A stretch of 64,000 nucleotides of DNA. Origin: Gordonia sp. KTR9 (GTDB lineage Bacteria > Actinomycetota > Actinomycetes > Mycobacteriales > Mycobacteriaceae). Under the pieces are notes generated by a model. That model worked only from the letters and a program-made list of their open reading frames with translations. It ran no database searches and was not told the DNA's origin. Location of the stretch: NCBI RefSeq assembly GCF_000143885.2, contig NC_018581.1:5084001-5148000 (forward strand). Reading direction: 5' to 3'. Positions 25,420-34,183 of this stretch are shown one piece after another; the first letter of the stretch is position 1, and every line of letters starts with the position of its first letter. The position numbers and the translations under genes are program-made.

Positions 25420-26700
25420 CTACAACCGCCGCAGTGCCTCGCGATCGAGGTCGGCGACGTCGGTGTGTCCGGAGAGGCCGAGGGTGAGGTCGAGTTCGGC
25501 GATGATGTCGGCGACCGCGTCTCGGGCCCCATCGGCGCCGGCGAGCGCCAGACCGTACATGTGCGGCCGCCCGATACACGCGGCGTCGGCACCCAGGGCA
25601 AGTGCCTTGAACACGTCGGAACCGGTGTAGATCCCCGAATCGATGAGAACCTTGATCCGGCCGTCGACGACCGGCGCGATGGCGTCGAGGGCGTCGATCG
25701 AGCTGATCGCGCCGTCAACCTGCCGACCGCCGTGATTGGAGACGACGATGCCGTCCACCCCGGCGTCGACGGCACGACGCGCGTCGTCGGGATGCAGGAC
25801 ACCCTTCAGCACGATCGGCAGTGAGGTGCGTGCGCGCAGACCGGCGAGGTCGTCCCAGTTCAGCGATGGCCGCGAGTAGATGTCGAGGAACGTCTGTACC
25901 GCGGCACGCGGCTGCGGCGACCTCACGTTCTGCAAGAACCTGCCCGGTGCGTTGCGGGTGATGGAGATGAGGGTCGCGATCGCGCCGAGTGAGATCTCCG
26001 GGCGTTCGTCGGTCGCGGCGCGCAACCGTTGGGCGACGATGTCGACGAACCTGCGGTCGGACGTGTACTGGGCAATGCCCTCACCACGCGCGAACGGGAG
26101 CGAGCCGAGGTTCAGGTCCTGGGGCCGCCACCCCAGCATCGTCGTGTCCAGGGTGACGACCACCGCCTCGGCGCGGATCGCCGCCGCGCGCTCCAGAAGA
26201 CTGTCGACGAGGTCGTCGTCGGTGGACCAGTACAGCTGGAACCAGCGCGGCGCACCACTGTCCACCTCGTCCATCGCCGCGGCGACGTCCTCCATGGTGA
26301 CGCTGGCCTGATTCGAGAAGATGTAGGGCACACCGAGTTCGGCGGCGGCGCGCCCGATGAGCGCGTCGGCTCCGGGTGCGGCGAGCGAACCGGCCCCGAT
26401 CGGCGCGAACAGCACCGGCGCCGGCAGCCGCCTGCCGAACAGGTCTGTGCTCAGGTTCCGCTGGGAGACATCCCGCAGGATCCGCGGCACGATCGCCCAG
26501 CGGTCGAGTGCCGCTCGGTTGGCCGCCATCGTGCGGCCCTCCCCGGCGCCGCCCGCGATGTACGCCCAGGCGCGGGCGGACATCGCGCGCTTGGCGCGGC
26601 GCTCCAGTTCGGCGAAATCCGTTGGTACGCGTGGCTTTCGCCGATGAACCCCGGCGGTGTAGATGTCGTTCTGCCGTGCACGCCCGTATCCCGCGGTCAT
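25420..26700 (-). CDS. FMN-dependent alpha-hydroxyacid oxidase/dehydrogenase
   Basis: Flavoprotein of 426 residues in the lactate oxidase/glycolate oxidase/lactate 2-monooxygenase family. It oxidises an alpha-hydroxy acid to the keto acid. FMN and active-site segments are present in order: FAPIGAGSLAAPG, FSNQASVTMEDV, FQLYW, SNHGGRQ with the catalytic histidine, and LIDSGIYTGSDVFKALALGA near the end. Length and the extended N-terminus suit the lactate 2-monooxygenase-like branch, but the substrate is not certain. It converges on the MpaB-like gene and has no clear operon partner. Confidence 0.9.
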   Translation of the reverse strand: MTAGYGRARQNDIYTAGVHRRKPRVPTDFAELERRAKRAMSARAWAYIAGGAGEGRTMAANRAALDRWAIVPRILRDVSQRNLSTDLFGRRLPAPVLFAPIGAGSLAAPGADALIGRAAAELGVPYIFSNQASVTMEDVAAAMDEVDSGAPRWFQLYWSTDDDLVDSLLERAAAIRAEAVVVTLDTTMLGWRPQDLNLGSLPFARGEGIAQYTSDRRFVDIVAQRLRAATDERPEISLGAIATLISITRNAPGRFLQNVRSPQPRAAVQTFLDIYSRPSLNWDDLAGLRARTSLPIVLKGVLHPDDARRAVDAGVDGIVVSNHGGRQVDGAISSIDALDAIAPVVDGRIKVLIDSGIYTGSDVFKALALGADAACIGRPHMYGLALAGADGARDAVADIIAELDLTLGLSGHTDVADLDREALRRL

Positions 26701-26758
26701 GGGTGGTGATGGTAGCGCCGGCGTCGGGTGCCCGGCCGGTATTGCCGGAGCGCGCCGC

Positions 26759-27052
26759 TCAGCGCGTGGCGACGGCGGTGGCGCCCGCCGCGGCGACGGT
26801 CACGACCGCCACCGACGGCCACGCACCGATCTTCTTCGCCAGGGGATGCGAACCGCCGAACGCCGCCAGGTAACCGGCGAGCAGACCGCCCGCGACCGCA
26901 GGGCCCTTCGTCAGCGCCCACCGGCGGGTGCACCAGGCGCCGGCCGAGCCGAGCACCACACCTCCGAGTTCACGGCGACCGCTGTACCGGGCGACAGCGA
27001 AACCACCGACGAGACCGACCGCCACCACGGGCACCGTTGCATCCACAGCCAT
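26759..27052 (-). CDS. small membrane protein, unknown function
   Basis: Protein of 97 residues, with two or three hydrophobic helices (VPVVAVGLVGGFAVARY, GPAVAGGLLAGYLAAF, VAVVTVAAAGATAVA). The start at ATG 27052 is preferred, as the open frame beyond it is Gly/Arg-rich and unlike a protein N-terminus. It is the only gene between the hydroxyacid oxidase and the crtE operon. I recognise no domain. It resembles the small conserved membrane proteins common in Mycobacteriales. Confidence 0.6.
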   Translation of the reverse strand: MAVDATVPVVAVGLVGGFAVARYSGRRELGGVVLGSAGAWCTRRWALTKGPAVAGGLLAGYLAAFGGSHPLAKKIGAWPSVAVVTVAAAGATAVATR

Positions 27053-27092
27053 GCGACCCACGCTACCGCGACCACCGACACCCATCCGTCGA

Positions 27093-27121
27093 CGGTTACT
27101 GCTCCGAAGACGGGGTAACCG
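27093..27121. promoter_or_regulatory. crtE: inverted repeat upstream of crtE
   Basis: CGGTTAC (27093-27099) and GTAACCG (27115-27121) are perfect 7-base arms separated by 15 bases, 33 bases before the crtE start. The half-sites are two helical turns apart, as for a dimeric regulator such as MerR/CarH or MarR. It could also form a hairpin in the leader. No cognate regulator gene is adjacent. Confidence 0.45.
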
Positions 27122-27153
27122 AGCCTCACCCCCGGACTTCGAAGGGCCCCGTC

Positions 27154-28296
27154 ATGACACCGACCGCCGAGATGACCGACTCGTCAGCACCGCCTGCACA
27201 GTCGGTCTCCCCGGCCTGCGACCTGCACACCATCGACTCCTCGACGACCGATCTCGAGCTCGTCGAGGAAGTGCTGGCCGCTCACTTCCGCAGCCACGCC
27301 TCGACCCTGCGGCAGGTCGGTACGGAACTGACGCCCGCGATCGACGTCGTGTCGGCCCGGATCGGCGGTGGCAAGCGCCTGCGCGCATCGTTCTGCCTGT
27401 GGGGCGCGCGTGGCGCGGCCGAGGGTCGGACCGTTCCGGGCATCGTCGAGATGGCGGCCGCGATCGAGTTGTTCCATCTCGCCGCTCTGGTGCACGACGA
27501 CGTGATGGACGACAGCGACGTCCGTCGTGGCCTGCCCACGGTGCACCGGCACTTCGCCGACGATCATCGCCGCGCGCGGCGTCGCGGGGACGCCGAGCGA
27601 CACGGTACCGCCGTCGCAATCCTCGTCGGTGACATGTGCCTGTCCTGGTCCGACGACCTCGCCGCCGCTGCGGCCGACGACGCGACCGCCGACGTCCGCC
27701 GGGCCGTTCGAGACACGTGGTCGGCGATGCGCGACGAGGCGTACGCCGGCCAGTACCTGGACATGCTGAGTCAGACCGAGGACACCACCGACGCAGACCG
27801 CACGGCGCGCATCCTGCGCTACAAGAGCGCGCGCTACACGATCGGCCAACCGTTGCGACTCGGCGGCACGCTCGCCGGCGCTCCCGCGGCGCTCCTCGAC
27901 GCCTACGATCGAATCGGCCTCACCGCAGGCGAGGCCTTCCAGCTCCGCGACGACATCCTGGGTGTCTTCGGCGACGAGAAGATCACCGGGAAGCCCGCCA
28001 TCGACGATCTACGGGAGGGCAAGCGCACGATGCTCATCGCGGTGGCCGAGGCATCGGCGGGGCGGATGGAGCGCCGCGTGATGGCCGATTGCCTCGGCAA
28101 CCCGGATCTCGATGCGGAGGGCGCCGCACGGATGCGCGAGGTCCTGCACTCCACCGGCGCCGTCGAACACGTGGAACAGCGCATCGTCGATCTGGCGGAG
28201 GACGCGCTCGGCATCGTCGACGATGCTCCGATGGATTCGCAGAGCCGACGGGCCCTGACCTCCCTGATCGAACGCTGCGTGTGGCGGCGCGCATGA
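27154..28296 (+). CDS. crtE: geranylgeranyl diphosphate synthase CrtE
   Basis: Polyprenyl synthetase of 380 residues making C20 geranylgeranyl diphosphate for carotenoids. The first aspartate-rich motif is DDVMDD (near residue 114) and the second is DDILGVFGD. Basic residues for diphosphate binding are in GGGKRLRA. It starts at ATG 27154 after GAAGGG. It opens an operon whose later genes overlap by 4-14 bases (crtA-like, cruF, cruG, desaturase), which assigns it to carotenoid rather than quinone synthesis. Confidence 0.92.
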   Translation: MTPTAEMTDSSAPPAQSVSPACDLHTIDSSTTDLELVEEVLAAHFRSHASTLRQVGTELTPAIDVVSARIGGGKRLRASFCLWGARGAAEGRTVPGIVEMAAAIELFHLAALVHDDVMDDSDVRRGLPTVHRHFADDHRRARRRGDAERHGTAVAILVGDMCLSWSDDLAAAAADDATADVRRAVRDTWSAMRDEAYAGQYLDMLSQTEDTTDADRTARILRYKSARYTIGQPLRLGGTLAGAPAALLDAYDRIGLTAGEAFQLRDDILGVFGDEKITGKPAIDDLREGKRTMLIAVAEASAGRMERRVMADCLGNPDLDAEGAARMREVLHSTGAVEHVEQRIVDLAEDALGIVDDAPMDSQSRRALTSLIERCVWRRA

Positions 28297-29009
28297 CCGC
28301 TCCTTCCGGACCGACGGTCGAACTCCGCGTCTGGGGTGTCGATCGGGTCCTACCCGCGCTCGGACGGATGTCGTCGAGTCGCCGGGCGTTTCGTCGCGCC
28401 CCCGGTCTGCGTTTCGTCAAGCTCCTCGGCACCGGCACCGCCCGCACATTCACCCTGGAGAGCGCCGACCTGAAGCACTGGGCCGCCCTCACGGTCTGGC
28501 ACGACGACGAAGCCGCCTCGGCGGCACGAGATTCCCCGATCTTCGACCGCTGGCAGGATTCCAGCACCGAGGAGCTCCGGGTCACGATGCGACCGCTCCG
28601 GTCGAGAGGACGATGGTCGCGCGTCGACCCCTTCGAGACGGCACCGTCGTCCGACGCCCACCGTGCACCCGGGCAGGGGTGGACAGGCCCCGTCGCAGCG
28701 TTGACGCGGGCGCGGCTGAGGCCGACCAAGATGGCATCGTTCTGGCGCGCCGTCCCGCCGGTGGCAGCCGAACTCGCCGGGGCACAGGGCAATCGGCTGG
28801 CGCTCGGCGTCGGCGAGCTCCCGGTCGGGGTGCAGGGCACCTTCTCGATCTGGGACTCCGCACAGGACCTGACCGACTTCGCCTATCGCTCCCCCGCACA
28901 TCTATCGGCGGTCCGGCGGACCGCACCCTCACGCTGGTACGCCGAGGAACTGTTCGCCCGTCTCGCCGTCACCGAGGTGGTCGGCACATATGAGGGGAGG
29001 TCGGCGTGA
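28293..29009 (+). CDS. CrtA-like spheroidene monooxygenase family protein
   Basis: Protein of 238 residues resembling CrtA, the haem-containing acyclic carotenoid 2-ketolase of purple bacteria. Two related halves are visible (LRFVKLLGTGTARTF with AALTVWHD; later GVGELPVGVQGTFSIWD), as in that family. It starts within the crtE stop (ATGA) and ends within the cruF start. Between crtE and cruF it probably oxygenates an acyclic carotenoid end group. Actinobacterial members are mostly uncharacterised, so the 2-keto product is inference. Confidence 0.75.
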   Translation: MTAPSGPTVELRVWGVDRVLPALGRMSSSRRAFRRAPGLRFVKLLGTGTARTFTLESADLKHWAALTVWHDDEAASAARDSPIFDRWQDSSTEELRVTMRPLRSRGRWSRVDPFETAPSSDAHRAPGQGWTGPVAALTRARLRPTKMASFWRAVPPVAAELAGAQGNRLALGVGELPVGVQGTFSIWDSAQDLTDFAYRSPAHLSAVRRTAPSRWYAEELFARLAVTEVVGTYEGRSA

Positions 29010-29884
29010 GTCTGCTGCACGGCAGCGCTTCTCACCGTACCCCACCGTCCCGATCGCGGCGGGTGGTCGGCGTCGTGTCCTGGAATCGGGGTCTGGTCAC
29101 CCTGGCATGGACGCTGCTGGCCGCCACGATCGGCGTCCAGATCGCGTTTCCGCTGACCGGTGGCGGAACCCTTCCGCTGACCGTCGCAAGCGTGCTGCTG
29201 CTGGCGTCGGCGTCACTCGTCCATGTCGCCGCGACCCGGGGCGCCGCCGCCGCGGTCGCCCTCGCTGTGGTGGCAGGTGGCGGCGGGTTGATCGCCGAAT
29301 CCGTCGGTGTGAGCACCGGATTCCCGTTCGGGACCTACGAGTACACCGACGGCCTGGGACTGAAGGTCCTCGGCGTGCCGGTCCTGGTCCCGCTGGCCTG
29401 GATCATGATGTCGTGGCCCGCGCTGGTCGTGACCCGACGTCTGGTCCGGGCGTCGGGTGTGGCCCGGCGATGGGTACGGCCGGCCACCGCCGTGGTGGGT
29501 GCATACGCACTCACGGCCTGGGACGTGTTCCTCGACCCGCAGATGGTCGATCAGGGAAACTGGGTGTGGCGGTACCCGACACCCTCCCTACCCGGGGTCG
29601 CCGACATCCCGTTGACGAACTTCGCCGGCTGGCTGCTGGTCTCGTTCCTCATCGTCGCGACGCTGGATCTCCTGATCCGTCGCGACGAAAATGCCGAGAC
29701 CGACCGCGCCGGAATGGATGCCGTGCCCGTCACGGCGTACCTGTGGACCTACTTCTCGTCGGTGACGGCCCACGCGGTCTTCTTCGGGCGCCCGACGGTC
29801 GCCCTCACCGGCGGACTCCTCATGGGTGTCGTCGCCATCCCGCTGCTGGTCGTCGAGATCAGGGGGCGCCGTGCGGCCGTCTGA
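29006..29884 (+). CDS. cruF: carotenoid 1',2'-hydratase CruF
   Basis: Integral membrane protein of 292 residues with seven or eight hydrophobic helices, in the CruF / bisanhydrobacterioruberin hydratase family. It adds water to the terminal double bond of an acyclic carotenoid end (psi end). Characteristic polar segments between helices are FPFGTYEYTDGLG, TAWDVFLDPQMVDQGNWVW and PLTNFAGWLLVS. The GTG at 29006 overlaps the previous stop, and its end overlaps cruG by 14 bases. The hydroxyl it makes is the substrate for the glycosyltransferase. Confidence 0.88.
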   Translation: MSLLHGSASHRTPPSRSRRVVGVVSWNRGLVTLAWTLLAATIGVQIAFPLTGGGTLPLTVASVLLLASASLVHVAATRGAAAAVALAVVAGGGGLIAESVGVSTGFPFGTYEYTDGLGLKVLGVPVLVPLAWIMMSWPALVVTRRLVRASGVARRWVRPATAVVGAYALTAWDVFLDPQMVDQGNWVWRYPTPSLPGVADIPLTNFAGWLLVSFLIVATLDLLIRRDENAETDRAGMDAVPVTAYLWTYFSSVTAHAVFFGRPTVALTGGLLMGVVAIPLLVVEIRGRRAAV

Positions 29885-31004
29885 CCTGGTGCGGCCGCTG
29901 GTCGCGGCGGGCACCGCGCTGTCGCTGGTGTCGTTGGCCCTGACCCTCGACAACGCGCGCCGGGTACGCCGACCCGTCCCGACTGATATCCCTGCGCCGG
30001 AACCGCTCTCGGTACTCGTCCCGATGCGCGACGAGGTGGAATCCGCCGAACGGTGCCTGCTGGCCGTCGTCGAGGCGGCGGACCGATGGCCCGGACCGAT
30101 CCGGATTCTCGTGCTCGACGACGGATCGGTGGACGGGACCGATGCCGTGCTCGTCCGCCTCGCCACATCGGACGACCGGATTCACGTCCACCGCGGCACT
30201 GCGCCACCTCCCGGTTGGCTCGGGAAAAACTGGGCCTGCGCCCAACTCGCGGACAAGGCGTTTACCGACGGGATCCACGTGTTCCTCGATGCGGACGTCG
30301 TTGTCGAGCCCCATGCCTTCACCTCGTCGTCGGCCCTTCTCCGCGACGCCGGACTCGACCTGGTGAGCCCGTATCCACGACAGGTCGCCGTCGGGGCAGG
30401 CGAGCGACTGGTGCAACCACTCCTGCAATGGTCGTGGCTGAGCACCCTGCCACTCGGGCTCGCCGAGCGGTCGCCGCGCGAATCCCTCTCGGCCGCAAAC
30501 GGACAGTTCCTGGTGGTCGATGCCGCGACGTATCGGCGCGCCGGCGGTCACGCGGCAGTGCACGACGTCGTCCTCGAGGACATCGCACTGCTGCGGGCGA
30601 TCAAGGCGGCCGGTGGCCGCGGCGTGGTCGCGGAGGGAAGCGACGTCGCCACCTGCCGGATGTACCACGGTTGGCGAGAGGTCCGCGCGGGCTATCGCAA
30701 ATCGCTGTGGTCCGCATTCGGGTCACCGGGCGGGACACTCGTCGTCACCGGTTTGCTCTGCCTGATGTACGTGTTGCCCGCGGCCGCAGCATTGTTCGGC
30801 TCACGGGTGGGGTTGGTCGGGTACGCGGCCGGCGTGGCGTCCCGGGCGGTGTCGGCGCAGCGCACCGGCGGCCGTGCGTGGCCCGACGCCTTCGGTCACC
30901 CGCTGTCGATACTCGTGTTCACCGGCCTGGCAGTCGATTCGACGCTGGCCCGACAACGCGGAGTCCTGGAATGGAAGGGACGCCCCATCGAGGTCCGTCG
31001 ATGA
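29871..31004 (+). CDS. cruG: carotenoid glycosyltransferase CruG, GT2 family
   Basis: Family 2 glycosyltransferase of 377 residues, probably glycosylating a hydroxycarotenoid (2'-O in cyanobacterial CruG). GT-A fold motifs are LVLDDGSVDGT, the metal-binding FLDADVVVEP, an AANGQF acceptor segment and EDIALL. Hydrophobic segments near the C-terminus would hold it at the membrane with CruF. The GTG at 29871 is chosen because AGGGGG lies just upstream and the protein then starts as the family does. It overlaps cruF by 14 bases and crtI-like by 4. Confidence 0.85.
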   Translation: MRPSDLVRPLVAAGTALSLVSLALTLDNARRVRRPVPTDIPAPEPLSVLVPMRDEVESAERCLLAVVEAADRWPGPIRILVLDDGSVDGTDAVLVRLATSDDRIHVHRGTAPPPGWLGKNWACAQLADKAFTDGIHVFLDADVVVEPHAFTSSSALLRDAGLDLVSPYPRQVAVGAGERLVQPLLQWSWLSTLPLGLAERSPRESLSAANGQFLVVDAATYRRAGGHAAVHDVVLEDIALLRAIKAAGGRGVVAEGSDVATCRMYHGWREVRAGYRKSLWSAFGSPGGTLVVTGLLCLMYVLPAAAALFGSRVGLVGYAAGVASRAVSAQRTGGRAWPDAFGHPLSILVFTGLAVDSTLARQRGVLEWKGRPIEVRR

Positions 31005-32515
31005 CCCGGGTTCTCGTGATCGGTGCGGGCGTCGGCGGGCTCGCCGTCGCCATGCGTCTCGCCGCGACCGGTCACGACGTCACCGTCCTCGAACAGTTCG
31101 ACGATGTGGGTGGCAAGCTCGGGGTCATCGAGCACGACGGTTTCGTCTTCGACACCGGCCCCTCGCTCGTCACCATGCCGCACGTGTTCGAAGAACTCTT
31201 CGCGGCGACGGGCTCGTCGATCCATGACCACCTGACCCTCGAAAGACTCCCGGTCGCCGCCCGCTACCGATTCCCCGACGGCACCTGCCTGGACATGCCG
31301 GGACACCTCGACGACATCCCGGCCGCCCTCGACGCCGCGCTCGGACCCGGGCGGGGCACCGAGTGGTCGTCGTTTCTCCAACGCGCCCAACGTGTCTGGG
31401 ACGTCACACATGAACCCTTCCTCGAATCGCCGATGAGCATTCGCACGATGATCGGCGGAATCGCCACCCCGTCGGACGTGCGCGCCGTCGCGCCGTGGCA
31501 AACGTTGCGCGGTCTCGGCGAGCGTTACCTCGACGACCCGCGCCTGCGTATGCTGTTGGACCGCTACGCGACCTACACCGGCTCCGACCCGCGTCGCGCA
31601 CCAGCGGCACTGGCCTCCGTGCCCTGGTCCGAGCAGGCGTACGGATCGTGGTACGTCCGAGGCGGATTGGGCCGCATCGCGAGCGCCATGCGCGACCGGC
31701 TCACCGAACTCGGCGGGCGGGTCGAACTGGGCGTCGAGGTCGACCGGATCTCGGTGGGCCTCAACGGCCGAGCCGATGGTGTGGTGCTGACCGACGGAAG
31801 CCGACGCTCCGCCGATCTGGTCGTCGCGAACGCCGATGCACGGCAGGTCTACGACCGCCTCGTGCCGCGTCGGGCCGCCCGCCGGCCTGCAGCGCTGTTG
31901 CGACGGACCACGCCGTCACTGTCCGGGTTCGTGCTGCTGCTCGCCCTCGACGACCCTCCCCCTCAGCCACACCACCAGGTGCTGTTCGCCGAGGACTACG
32001 ACGAGGAGTTCGACGCGGTCTTCGGCTTCCGCGGCCCACCGCGTCCCGTCGCGCGACCTACCGTGTACATCTCAGCGCCAGCCGATCCCGCGATCGTCCC
32101 CGGTCCGCGAACCGGTGCGTGGTTCGTGCTGGTGAACGCACCCCGACACGATCCCGACCACGGCGTCGACTGGGACACAGAGGGTTTGGCCGACTCCTAC
32201 GCCGACCAGATCCTCGAGGTGATGGCCGACCGCGGACTCGACCTGGCCGGCTACGTGCGACACCGTCTGATCGTCTCGCCCGCTGACCTCGAGCGCCGGA
32301 CCAGGACACCGGGCGGCTCGATCTACGGTTCGTCGTCGAACGGACCCCGCTCGGCGTTCCTGCGGCCGTCGAACACCTCACCGGTTCCGGGTCTCTACCT
32401 CGTCGGCGGATCGTCGCATCCCGGTGGCGGTCTGCCGCTCGTGGTCATGTCGGCGAAGATCGTCGCCGACCTGATCGGACCCGCGCCCGCGCGTCATACC
32501 TTTCGGAAGCGTTAA
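31001..32515 (+). CDS. CrtI-type carotenoid desaturase, possibly 3',4'-desaturase CrtD
   Basis: FAD-dependent carotenoid desaturase/isomerase of 504 residues. The N-terminal dinucleotide site is VIGAGVGGLAVAMRLAATG followed by the acidic LEQ. The typical FDTGPSLVTMP is present, and the C-terminal FAD segment is LYLVGGSSHPGGGLPLV. A second, quite different CrtI lies next to crtB at 51751. That one should be the phytoene desaturase, so this copy, coupled to cruF and cruG, more likely desaturates the hydrated acyclic end (CrtD role). The assignment is by context. Last gene of the operon. Confidence 0.8.
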   Translation: MTRVLVIGAGVGGLAVAMRLAATGHDVTVLEQFDDVGGKLGVIEHDGFVFDTGPSLVTMPHVFEELFAATGSSIHDHLTLERLPVAARYRFPDGTCLDMPGHLDDIPAALDAALGPGRGTEWSSFLQRAQRVWDVTHEPFLESPMSIRTMIGGIATPSDVRAVAPWQTLRGLGERYLDDPRLRMLLDRYATYTGSDPRRAPAALASVPWSEQAYGSWYVRGGLGRIASAMRDRLTELGGRVELGVEVDRISVGLNGRADGVVLTDGSRRSADLVVANADARQVYDRLVPRRAARRPAALLRRTTPSLSGFVLLLALDDPPPQPHHQVLFAEDYDEEFDAVFGFRGPPRPVARPTVYISAPADPAIVPGPRTGAWFVLVNAPRHDPDHGVDWDTEGLADSYADQILEVMADRGLDLAGYVRHRLIVSPADLERRTRTPGGSIYGSSSNGPRSAFLRPSNTSPVPGLYLVGGSSHPGGGLPLVVMSAKIVADLIGPAPARHTFRKR

Positions 32516-32641
32516 CCCCTGCGCAGCGTGACCGCGCATCTCCGCAGTGGTTGCAGAACTCCCGCTCAACGCGCTGGAAGAGTTTGTCCTGGTTGTCCGC
32601 GATCGTCGATGCGATCGCAGGACGACGCCTCATCGCCGGCA

Positions 32642-32690
32642 ATGTTCAACCGATGTTCATTTGTTCTGCGGCTTTGAACCCTGTCAATAT
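32642..32690 (+). promoter_or_regulatory. arsR: arsR promoter with direct repeats
   Basis: -35 TTGTTC (32661-32666), 18-base spacer, -10 CAATAT (32685-32690), six bases before the arsR ATG, so the message is probably leaderless. Just upstream, ATGTTCA occurs twice (32642-32648 and 32653-32659), 11 bases apart, on one face of the helix next to the -35. These may be ArsR half-sites; ArsR operators are normally imperfect dyads, so this is tentative. Confidence 0.45.
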
Positions 32691-32696
32691 AGACGC

Positions 32697-33077
32697 ATGT
32701 CGAAACAAGGTCGGTTGCCTGCCGTGTCGGGCGAGCCGTGTTGTACCCCGTTGGTGCAGAAGCCTCTTACTGTCGATGCGACGGTGGAGCTGGCGCGCAT
32801 GTTCAAGGCGATGGGTGATCCGGTGCGGCTGCGGTTGCTGAACTTGGTGGCCGGCCATGCCGGCGGGGAGGCCTGCGTGTGTGACATCTCGGAATCGTTC
32901 GATCTGTCTCAGCCCACCATCTCCCACCATCTCAAGGTGTTGCGGCAGGCGGGTTTGCTGGACTGCGAGCGCCGGGGAACGTGGGTGTACTACTGGGTTG
33001 TTCCTGCTGCCTTACAGCAGCTTTCGTCGATTCTCTATTCAGCGGATCCCATCGCAGACACGATGGTGACCGCGTGA
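32697..33077 (+). CDS. arsR: arsenic-responsive repressor ArsR
   Basis: ArsR/SmtB-family repressor of 126 residues. The metal site is the classical Cys-Val-Cys in the third helix (EACVCDISE). A CC pair near residue 14 may supply the third thiolate. The winged HTH follows (LSQPTISHHLKVLRQAGLL). Arsenite binding releases it from DNA. Its stop overlaps the acr3 GTG start, so repressor and pump are made together. The start ATG 32697 is set by the promoter spacing; the frame is open 50 codons further up without family similarity. Confidence 0.92.
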   Translation: MSKQGRLPAVSGEPCCTPLVQKPLTVDATVELARMFKAMGDPVRLRLLNLVAGHAGGEACVCDISESFDLSQPTISHHLKVLRQAGLLDCERRGTWVYYWVVPAALQQLSSILYSADPIADTMVTA

Positions 33078-34183
33078 GCACCGCTACGAGCACGCCCGAG
33101 CATCCCGCGGTGGTCGGCAAGCTCTCGACCCTCGACCGGTTCCTGCCGGTGTGGATCGGGGTGGCGATGGTCGCCGGGTTGCTCCTGGGTCGATTGATCC
33201 CCGGTCTGAACGATGCGCTCTCGGCCATCTCGATCGATGGTGTCTCGCTGCCCATCGCGATCGGCCTGCTGATCATGATGTATCCGGTGCTGGCGAAGGT
33301 CCGCTACGACCGTCTCGACACCGTGACCGGGGACAAGCGCCTGCTCATCGGATCGCTGGTTCTGAACTGGGTTGTCGGCCCGGCGTTGATGTTCGCGCTG
33401 GCCTGGATTTTCCTGGCCGACCTGCCCGAGTACCGCACCGGATTGATCATCGTCGGGTTGGCCCGGTGCATCGCGATGGTCATCATCTGGAACGACCTGG
33501 CGTGCGGTGATCGTGAAGCAGCGGCAGTGCTGGTGGCGATCAACTCGGTGTTCCAGGTCGTGATGTTCGCGGTCCTGGGCTGGTTCTACCTCTCGGTGCT
33601 GCCGGGCTGGCTCGGTCTGGAACAGACAACGATCGACGCCTCGGTGTGGCAGATCGCCACATCGGTGCTGATCTTCCTGGGTATCCCACTGGTCGCCGGG
33701 TTCCTGTCCCGGTATCTGGGGGAGCGGAGCAAGGGACGCGACTGGTATGAGTCGAAGTTCATTCCCAGAATCAGTCCGTGGGCGTTGTACGGGTTGCTGT
33801 TCACCATTGTCATTCTCTTTGCCCTGCAAGGGGACCAGATCACGTCACAGCCCCTCGACGTGGTCCGGATCGCGGTCCCGCTGCTGGTGTACTTCGCGGT
33901 GATGTGGGGCGGCGGGTATGCGTTCGGCGCTGCCATGAAGCTCGGGTATGAACGCACCACCACGTTGGCGTTCACCGCCGCGGGCAACAACTTCGAACTG
34001 GCCATCGCGGTCGCGATCGCGACGTATGGGGCCACCTCGGGCCAGGCCCTGGCCGGGGTGGTGGGGCCGCTGATCGAGGTGCCGGTCCTCGTGGGATTGG
34101 TCTACGTCTCGCTGGCGTTGCGTACACACTTCACCGACCCTCACTCACCAGTCCGACCGAGTCCGGTCAAGGAGGCACAGTGA
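33074..34183 (+). CDS. acr3: arsenite efflux permease Acr3
   Basis: ACR3-family arsenite exporter of 369 residues with ten hydrophobic segments. The conserved cysteine that carries arsenite is in GLARCIAMVIIWNDLACGD (TM4). The NNFELAIAVAI motif near residue 300 is also typical. It pumps As(III) out using the proton gradient. The GTG at 33074 overlaps the arsR TGA; the downstream arsC starts on the last base of its stop. Confidence 0.94.
   Translation: MSTATSTPEHPAVVGKLSTLDRFLPVWIGVAMVAGLLLGRLIPGLNDALSAISIDGVSLPIAIGLLIMMYPVLAKVRYDRLDTVTGDKRLLIGSLVLNWVVGPALMFALAWIFLADLPEYRTGLIIVGLARCIAMVIIWNDLACGDREAAAVLVAINSVFQVVMFAVLGWFYLSVLPGWLGLEQTTIDASVWQIATSVLIFLGIPLVAGFLSRYLGERSKGRDWYESKFIPRISPWALYGLLFTIVILFALQGDQITSQPLDVVRIAVPLLVYFAVMWGGGYAFGAAMKLGYERTTTLAFTAAGNNFELAIAVAIATYGATSGQALAGVVGPLIEVPVLVGLVYVSLALRTHFTDPHSPVRPSPVKEAQ

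Noticed and set aside
32445..32642. Minus-strand frame between crtI-like and arsR with a protein-like stretch (DNQDKLFQRVEREFCNHCG)
   Set aside because: Overlaps the desaturase end and has no ribosome site or known family; might be a remnant, but unsupported.
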